From positions 51,854,109 through 51,918,108 of the forward strand of contig CP136066.1 of the NCBI GenBank assembly GCA_032622095.1: DNA of 64,000 bases, written 5' to 3'. Of this stretch, positions 56,727 through 64,000 are shown piece after piece (positions within the stretch are counted from its first letter, which is position 1; every line of letters begins with the position of its first letter). The translations under genes and the position numbers were made by a program. Under the pieces are notes generated by a model. That model was not told where the DNA came from. It did not search any database and worked only from the letters and a program-made list of their open reading frames with translations. This stretch comes from Siphonodentalium dalli (Eukaryota; Mollusca; Scaphopoda; Gadilida; Siphonodentaliidae).

Positions 56727-57182
56727 TGGTATATATATGCTGCTTTAGTAAGGCTTTATTAATATAATCAACATATGAACTGCATTACAAACTAGCTATT
56801 CAATTCAATTGTCATTGTCAATATAATATATCATATAATCTGACAGTTGGTTGATGGTTTGGAGATTAATTTTCTGTATGCGTATTTTGGGTCAGCATGG
56901 ACATACTCGATAGCTACAAACTCATCCAATAAATAACAAACGCAATACTCCTGTTAGAAATGTGAAGCCAAGTGGCCTTATTCGTCCAAATAATTATTGA
57001 GATGAATTAATTTGTGGGGCTGGTAGATATGTGACACCGTAACATGTAAATCGGTGATCGGTGTTACAGTTCTAATGAGTCAGTTTCGAAGATTGATTTC
57101 ATAGCTCACTTTGGCTGATGAGTAAAAAGTGTGTTGCGTTTTCACAGTGAAAATCCGCCTGAACTGGAATCTCTGTTACTAT
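56727..57182. other. intergenic, nothing recognised
   Basis: AT-rich, no supported feature. Confidence 0.5.
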
Positions 57183-57335
57183 ACAGTTATCGCCCGCGAT
57201 TGAGTGAGACACGGGGATTTGTCGCCCGCTCGAGACCCGGAATGTCACCCGATGGCCGCCTGGCCCGAGGGTGACATTCCAGGTCGAGAGCGGCGACAAA
57301 TCCCCGTGTCTCACGAAAACAAGGGTGATAACTGT
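57183..57335. repeat. hairpin, ~65-nt arms, GC-richer
   Basis: ACAGTTATC ... GTGAGACACGGGGATTTGTC and GGAATGTCACCC on the left pair with the right arm around GGCCGCCTGGCC. The 121-codon minus-strand frame across it (57099-57464) is explained by this structure. Confidence 0.85.
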
Positions 57336-59621
57336 TTTGTTATCTGACAAAGGAGTACACGCGAACATCCTTAATAGCAGGCATAAATGCGCGCATATAT
57401 TCTTTAATCCAGTTCGAAAAGTTAATTTTATGTTGGAATCATCGCTATTTAGAAAATAAAACATTCATAATCTGGATCAATTAACAGACCCGTCATTCGC
57501 GCAGCTATTCTCCGGTCAGTTTGCTGGTTGCATGGTGGAAATCGGACCGATTTATTCATGAATATTCGCATTCGATTTATTCATGAATATTCGATTTATT
57601 CACGGAAAGAGGAGCAAAGCAATTTCGAAGTTGAGTAGCCATGCAGAGAAATGTTCGGTTTCGTTTCAAATTTTAATGGCCGTGAAGACGCCGACAGACG
57701 TGTTCATTTCCAGATTGCTAAAACGTGAAACTAACACGTTGTAGTGGTGTAAAAAGAATTTGACATATGTCACAGATTGTTACGCAACATACGGGTATTC
57801 TCTGAAGTCTGAGGAATGTATTGAAGAAAAGAAATAGTCAATTAATAAACAGCAAAGAGTGGCTATTTGATCAAGCACATAAACGTAGTTGTAACGTATG
57901 TACATCGTATGTGCAATTGTCTGCAGCAAATACCAACTGCAGTTTATCTATTTGTCCCACGGTCTTTATTATTGATATAAAAAGGTCCAATAGGAATATT
58001 ACACCTTATAACAGATATGTGTCTGTGATAACACCATTTATGCATAGCGTGCTTTAATAGCAAATAAAAAAACACACAATTATGCAAATTAGCAAACACC
58101 ACAGTTCGCGGTTGTTATGAAACAGTGGGGTTTATAAAAACAGTGTTTTTCCAAATTATCAGAGAGCTGTCAGAGAATCTCTGCGTGGTGAGTTCTTCGT
58201 AGTTCTATGTTTGCTGGTAACAGCTGAGCGGTCAATAACTGAGACAATGTTACCCTCGAGGTTAATATGGTGATTTATCGCCCGCCATGTGACGCACTCT
58301 CAGCCAATCAGAAGAGAGGAAATGGGATGAAGGATAACAAATTATATTATGGTTTATGTTGATGCCTTTCCTCACATGCAAGAACCGACGGATGAGTTAC
58401 ATGTACAGTCAATAATGGTCCAATATTGTCTTTTTTTTACTTTAAATATATTTTAATATATCCGAAAGTATGCACTCGTGGATCAACTAACTCCCATTTG
58501 AACATCGATGTTAATAACCACAAATTGTCATGTTATTTATAAGAAATAGCGTTTGACGCGAAATATTAACTAGTGTCATGACAAACAAGCCACTAGTCCC
58601 TGGCGGTGCAATGTTGTAACCTGATTGGCCCATTGCTTCCGATACGATCTTAAATGTACACCATTAGTGAAATCGGGCAATACATGCCAAATATATGTGA
58701 CGATTGTTCTGGTCGGGAGATACCACTCCAAGCATACAAAAAATACACCACAAATAATTCAATGGTCATGTAAATATAGTATCATGTTTACTCAAGTTTA
58801 GTGTCATAACCTTCTGCCGAAAAAATTAAATCAGTATCATTAAGTTAGTAGTTATCTTGCTGAACATAATAAAAGTCACATTACGTTCATAATTTACAAT
58901 AATCTGCGAAAAATAGCTTGATTATCCCTGCCCCCAATATTTAGGCGCCTCTTATTCTCGTGAGGGTAGTGGTACTTTATATATTTTATGTTTTGAAGTT
59001 CCGTTGTGGAGTTTATGACATTAACGTTTATCACTAGCACGCACACGCACAATGCTGGTTAGCTATAAGGGGTTCACTAAATCCGCTCAAGGCTTTGTTG
59101 TGCAATATAAATGGTTATTTTTCGAAGCACGTCGTTTACGTAACGCAGATAGTGTGGTCCTTTCCAATCGCCAGTGTCCCCAAATTGATTAGTTATATTT
59201 GAATTTTTTTGTTTTTGCTGTCATGTTCGGTATTGTTATCATTTTGTAATATTATGTTGGGAGATGAGCGACTGTGAGTTTTTTAACTTGTGGTCCGATC
59301 CCTTAAATTAAGATATTAGATTTCGAAATATGAAGGCAGTGGATATAAGTACGTTTGCACTGATACTCACACAAACAAAGTATGTACTCTTGCATTGTAA
59401 CCACAAGTTATAACGAGCACATCCAATTCACATAAAATCAATGAAATATTGTAATCGCAAGAATACAGTTAAGGCCAACGTAATAGCAATGGCGCGTAAT
59501 GTGACGTAATCACTGCTGATATAAAAATGGCGCACAATATAATATCTAGTAAGTTATAACCATTTGGCCATAAAGTCAGCATCTTTATTGATGCCCAGAT
59601 ACAGGCTCCCGAATGCGTCTC
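57336..59621. other. intergenic, nothing recognised
   Basis: AT-rich. It contains a short direct duplication with TTATTCATGAATATTCG (57553-57600). No gene, RNA gene or family repeat that I can support. Confidence 0.5.
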
Positions 59622-59900
59622 TATATCTTTCGAAATGACCAATTAGTAGATAACTGAAAACCACACCCGCAGTGTTTCAAATAATGATATATAATGTTAT
59701 CTAAAAACACATTTAGTGAGAATACACGAAACAACACCCACCTTTCAATGTATGAACACGAGTCTGCGAACAAGTTGTCGATACATTGTTCCCTATATCG
59801 TCATTCCGATTTATCTCTCTAGATTGTAAAAAAAATGATTTTAACTTTGAAAATTACATGGCTCAGCTGAACGTCCGGATTTATGTCAGTATGCCAGTCT
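59622..59900 (+). repeat. repeat J, copy 1
   Basis: Nearly identical over ~280 bp to 63716-64000, with only a few substitutions and small indels. It begins TATATCTTTCGAAATGACCA and contains ACCACACCCGCAGTGTTTCA. Such high identity implies a recent copy. Confidence 0.85.
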
Positions 59901-60940
59901 GCGTAATTTGGAAATAGGAATACAATATGTTAATAAATACACTAAATATCGCGCTGCATGTATATATGCACTGCAAACACCTTACCAAAGCCATAGCACA
60001 AATCCATCTTTAAAACAAATCTGTTTCTTTTTATATTATTTTTATTTATATAAATGGTGTCATACAAACATATCTGTAAGCAAACAAATATTTGTAATAA
60101 CTATAGTGTCAAAATAGGTGGGTGGGGTCTTTGGACACTAACCATTCACTCTCCTTGCACCACACCATACACTATATCGATCAGTGTTTTTAAATGACAT
60201 AGCATACAAAATACCGACACTGATGTATTCATTTCGGCCAATTTGGCCGTTTACTTCATGGCTGTTTTTCATCTGACGTGTGTGTCGGGATAAATAATGT
60301 GAAGGATTTATGTAAATGTTAGCCCAAACTACATTTCCAAGTAACGATGGTTTTGTTGTTTATTTTGAGGAATAATAGCGCGTCAGATGAATTCAGCCCA
60401 AATATGTTAACATTTGTCGTGTCAAACATTCGCAGTAGGTTAGCGTTATTTAGTATTTGTGGATGTCCTTTAACATGGAGAAAATAGACTACTGCGCTTG
60501 AACGAGCATGTGAATTTGTCGGTTTTAATGTATAGCAACTTGATAATCAATAACAGAGGCATTCTCTGTCAAATAGGGTCGCTCTATTTACGATACCAAT
60601 TGGGGAACTTTGCAAATTAAATTACGCATAAATCAGCGTAAACGTATACCTGCTGCAAATAGAGAAGATGTCGGAATCGGCGTACTCGCCCCAGGGCTAA
60701 CTCACCCCAATCGACGTGTGCCAACTCGGAATAAAAGGCCAGCTCGGAATAAAAGATGTATACGGGGTGCTATATGCGTTTGGTCCGTTGTTTCTCAATG
60801 AATATTATTGAAATTTGGTGTATATGTCCGGGCTGGGACATGGAATACAACAACGTTTGAATTGTTTTTAAATTTACAAATTTGTTGATTCTATTCATTT
60901 TATTTTTCGTTCTGAAACACACTATAAAGTGTATATAATA
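59901..60940. other. intergenic, nothing recognised
   Basis: AT-rich. AACTCGGAATAAAAG is repeated at 60721-60755 (18-bp period). No gene supported. Confidence 0.5.
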
Positions 60941-61247
60941 TAATAACGAACACGAGACATACATAATTTATAAACTGTTAACAAAAGATATCAAATTCAA
61001 TACATGACAAAGATGACTCAGTGGAGTTTATAAAGTGAACATAAAAACATTGAGGTAAGAATCTTTTTAAGGAATGCAACTTTATTTAATGATAATAAAC
61101 ACATAAATTAAAATAACAAACATGAGACATACATGATTTATAAACTGTTAACAAAAGATATCAAACTCAATACATGACAAAGATGACTCAGTGAAGTTTA
61201 TAAAGTGAACATAAAAATATTAAGGTAAGAATCTTTTTAAGCATTAC
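60941..61247 (+). repeat. 170-bp tandem duplication
   Basis: GAGACATACATAATTTATAA at 60954 recurs at 61124 as GAGACATACATGATTTATAA. It is followed in both copies by AACAAAAGATATCAAA, ATGACAAAGATGACTCAGTG and GGTAAGAATCTTTTTAAG. The two copies are highly similar. Confidence 0.85.
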
Positions 61248-61259
61248 TAAACCGTTTAG

Positions 61260-62680
61260 CACTGTCCACTTCACTCATCCGATCATCATCAAACTTCATA
61301 TTTATCTTGATATTGATCTATCAGATGAGAGCTATCAAATATTTTTTTTATTTTATAGGAAAAAATGGTCGCCAGCGGCCATATTGCATTTACGTTATAT
61401 GTTATCGCGTCATGTCGATATCTAGTATTACTTAGAAATTTCACCTTTCCAGATTCATAATTGCTCCATTGACTGTAACAGATGGAATTATTCCCCTCTT
61501 CGGATAGAGTGTCACTGAAACTTTATTTTGTCAGACTGTCTGTATAGTCACTGATTATATATGGCAATAATCTGTAATAAGATGTAGCATTATTTAATTT
61601 TATATTTACATGCAGTGCTGTTTTTATACAACAATTCTAATCTCCCCGCTAGATCATCATGTGATCGACCATACATCGCGCGAGGACCTGGTTGAATTAA
61701 GGGGGGTTTTATGGATAACTCCTGTCCTCAAGCTAGATTATACTTATGACATTTAATGGCATGTTTTTAACGTGGAGGGTTAGATATACTTGAGACACCA
61801 CCACTCTGCAATTCACACCAAGTTCTCAGCTGTCATATTCGGATATTAGAACCCATAGCCATGATATATGGTTTATTTTGTGTTTACTAGTAATATTGTT
61901 ATTTTCAGTAGCTTTATATACCAGTACTGTGTATAACAATGCATATAAATTAATCCACGTATACATGTATATTGATTCAACGGATTCAGTGGTTTTGTCC
62001 ATCAGTCTATCAAATTTGCGGGGAAAACATGGCCACAAGCAGTACACCCTGCTAAATTTCGAATTTGAATCAATTGGCGCACCCTGCAGCCAGCTTTTAT
62101 TGGAGAACTTTTTCTCATGTGGATATTTTGGGTCACCGCTAGATGTGAGCCATATTTTGTTCTCAAACTGTACTTGTGAAGACATCACTGCCAGCGGTGA
62201 TCTTGAATTTTACTATTTTTATGGCTAAATAATTTGGTTGATCCTACAGACGACACCCCTTGTCAGATCGTCACCATATTCCACAATGATCTTCTGGTTA
62301 ACCATAATTTTACCGAATTTCGTTAAAAAACATTACAACAGGCAGCAATTTGGTATCTTACTGTTTGATCATCTTTTGCATGACTGAATTGTTTAGCAAC
62401 TGTACAGACATATCCCTCATCTGATAGTCACCAAACTTCATATTGATCTTCGGGCTGACAACTAGATGGGAGCTATCGAATGCTTTGAATTTGTTTGGAA
62501 AACATTGTCACCAGCAGTCATCTTCTATTTTGGTTTATATATACATGTATATCTCTTCATTCGGATAGCCAGTATTACGTAGGTACTTCAACTTTCCGCA
62601 AAATTTACCTGATACATGCACCCTTCAAAATGTGTTTCGTCGTATCTATTTTAATGACCCGTATGGTAATATTGTTACAG
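61260..62680 (+). repeat. degenerate tandem repeat K
   Basis: CATCAAACTTCATATTTATC, GATGAGAGCTATCAAAT and GGTCGCCAGCGGCCAT near 61290-61385 are matched by CACCAAACTTCATATTGATC, GATGGGAGCTATCGAAT and TGTCACCAGCAGTCAT near 62419-62520. Weaker units lie between (around 62025 and 62190). The 116-120 codon frames on both strands at 61.8-62.2 kb fall inside it. Confidence 0.5.
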
Positions 62681-62754
62681 ATATATTTGTCAAACATTTG
62701 TTTGTACAATATACAGGTATTTAGTTTGTAACTAAATCTAGAAATATATAATAG

Positions 62755-63237
62755 TAGCTGGTGGACCCGACTTCGTCCGGGATGTTCCCCTCTGATTTTC
62801 GGAGAATTGCGCGATTTAACCTTGAATTGACCATTTTAAAGGTGAACGTCATGTCGGGTCACGATTTGACCCGTCCAAAACACTCCCCGGACAAAAGTCA
62901 CGACAAAAGTACACGTCGAAATCCGCCCGGCTTTACCCGATTTGACCTTGAATTGACAATTTTGAATGTCAAGATCAGGTCAGGGTCATCCAAAACACTC
63001 CTGGGACAAAAGTAACAGTAGGTATCAAATTTCGTTGAAATACTTCCGTTTTACCAGATTTGACCTTGAATTGATCTTTTTGAATGTCAAAGTCAGGTCG
63101 GGATCAAGATTTGACCTGTCCAAAATACTCCCTGGAAATAATTTTCCCTAGGTATCAAATTTCGTCAAATCTGTCCGGCAGTTTTCCCGGCCATAGCTAA
63201 CAGACAAACAGACAGACAAATGTCCAAAATATATATT
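62755..63237 (+). mobile_element. family E repeat, copy 3
   Basis: Head GTAGCTGGTGGACCCGACTT, body with TTTGACCTTGAATTGACAAT and CCGTCCAAAACACT, tail CAGACAAACAGACAGACAAA and TATATATTAAACTAGC. Same organisation as 15176-16724 but with fewer internal units. Confidence 0.8.
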
Positions 63238-63610
63238 AAACTAGCTGATGTACTCGACTTCGTTCGGGCTATTTAGGGATTTTTTTGTGATCGCCTCCAT
63301 CTGGACAGTACCCAGTATATACAGCGTCTGACCAAACTATTGTTCAATTCAGAAACATGCCTATATCAACACGTTCGAGAACATGGTCCCACGTGAAATT
63401 GGACCCGTCCATATTGCTCCCGGGATCGAAGTAGTACTACACACAAATTTTTAGTCGGATCGGTCAAGGTCCAGAAACATGCCTATGAGCGAGGTCAAGT
63501 TGACACGTTAAATACCAAATCCGAGTCGGATCAGTCGAGCAGTGTTAGGGTCTATAACACATACAGACATGCATTCATACATACACACATACATACAGAC
63601 AGGTTTTCCA
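63238..63610 (+). mobile_element. family E-like repeat, copy 4, head-to-tail with copy 3
   Basis: The head ACTAGCTGATGTACTCGACT joins directly to the tail of copy 3. The body is different (GGTCCCACGTGAAATTGGAC, CGGATCGGTCAAGGTCC) and the tail is ACATACAGACATGCATTCAT and CAGACAGG. A related subfamily. Confidence 0.7.
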
Positions 63611-63715
63611 AAATGTATAATCGATAGCTACAACAATTCTATTGTAGATAGTTCACGGCCGACCTGATGCATGCATCTTAGTTTTCTTGTTTCCTTTGGT
63701 ACGCATATATATATA

Positions 63716-64000
63716 TATATCTTTCGAAATGACCAATTAGTAGATAATTGAAAACCACACCCGCAGTGTTTCAAATAATGATATATATGGTTATCTAAAA
63801 ACATATTTAGTGAGAATACACGAAACAACACACACCTTTCAATGTATGAACACGAGTCTGCGAATAAGTTGTCGATACATTGTACATGTTCCCTATATCG
63901 TCATTCCGATTTATCTCTCTAGATTGTCAAAAAAATAGACTTTAACTTTGAAAATTACATGGCTCAGCTGAACTTCCAGATTATGCCAGTATGCCAGTCT
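63716..64000 (+). repeat. repeat J, copy 2 (cut by the window end)
   Basis: Direct copy of 59622-59900, 4.09 kb away, with a 5-bp insertion (ACATG) and a few substitutions. It is preceded by an (AT)n tract and is still homologous at the last base of the window. Confidence 0.85.

Noticed and set aside
57099-57464. 121-codon minus-strand open frame
   Set aside because: Its central part is a 153-bp hairpin, and both strands are open there. No domain recognised.
61826-62228. 116- and 120-codon frames on opposite strands
   Set aside because: They overlap each other, lie within degenerate repeat K, and show no domain or splice support.
59622-64000. LTR retrotransposon with the two repeat J copies as LTRs
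   Set aside because: No TG...CA borders, primer-binding site, polypurine tract, gag or pol between them. The interior holds unrelated repeats.

Overview
The window is nuclear DNA from an animal. It is AT-rich, genes are sparse and broken by long introns with GT-AG boundaries, and several families of short inverted-repeat elements, minisatellites and foldback structures fill the rest. The one complete gene belongs to the NIT-domain guanylate cyclase family, known from placozoans, the annelid Platynereis and other marine invertebrates. I therefore infer a marine invertebrate, possibly lophotrochozoan. The sequence alone does not name the species.

Main gene (about 9.5-29.5 kb, + strand). Six coding exons join with consistent phases (0, 2, 1, 1, 0) into a predicted 651-residue protein. 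Its order is a basic cytosolic N-terminus, a membrane helix, an extracellular nitrate/nitrite-sensing-like (NIT) domain, a second membrane helix, a signalling helix and a guanylate cyclase catalytic domain. A probable non-coding first exon with a TATA-like box lies at 9.54-9.66 kb. The metal-binding aspartates and the guanine-selecting Glu/Cys pair are present, but the usual transition-state Asn is Leu and a nearby Asp is Ser. Every intron carries repeats. One repeat ends in a TC-rich tract and AG that form a strong decoy acceptor 38 bases before exon 2.

Layout. 0-9.5 kb: repeat families C and D, a 47-bp minisatellite with a higher-order 282-bp repeat, and TA-flanked foldback MITEs (family A). 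9.5-29.5 kb: the cyclase gene and its repeat-filled introns. 29.5-39 kb: degenerate tandem repeats, a small MITE and hairpins. 39-42.5 kb (- strand): a cluster of PAN/apple-like terminal exons (one open, two damaged), a LINE C-terminal relic and a 1.66-kb inverted-repeat element inserted into one exon copy. 43.2-48 kb: a large imperfect palindrome with ~355-bp tandem units in its arms and a minisatellite at its centre. 50.6-54.4 kb: a 3.83-kb foldback element with arms of ~340-bp tandem repeats and a 9-bp direct repeat at its borders. 54.7-56.7 kb: another inverted-repeat element. 57-64 kb: hairpins, tandem and dispersed repeats.

Most of the 60-120 codon open frames are chance or repeat-derived. 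The strongest material for follow-up is the NIT guanylate cyclase with its altered catalytic motif, the foldback elements built from satellite-like arms, and the repeat that spreads nuclear-receptor-type TCAAGGTCA sites through an intron.
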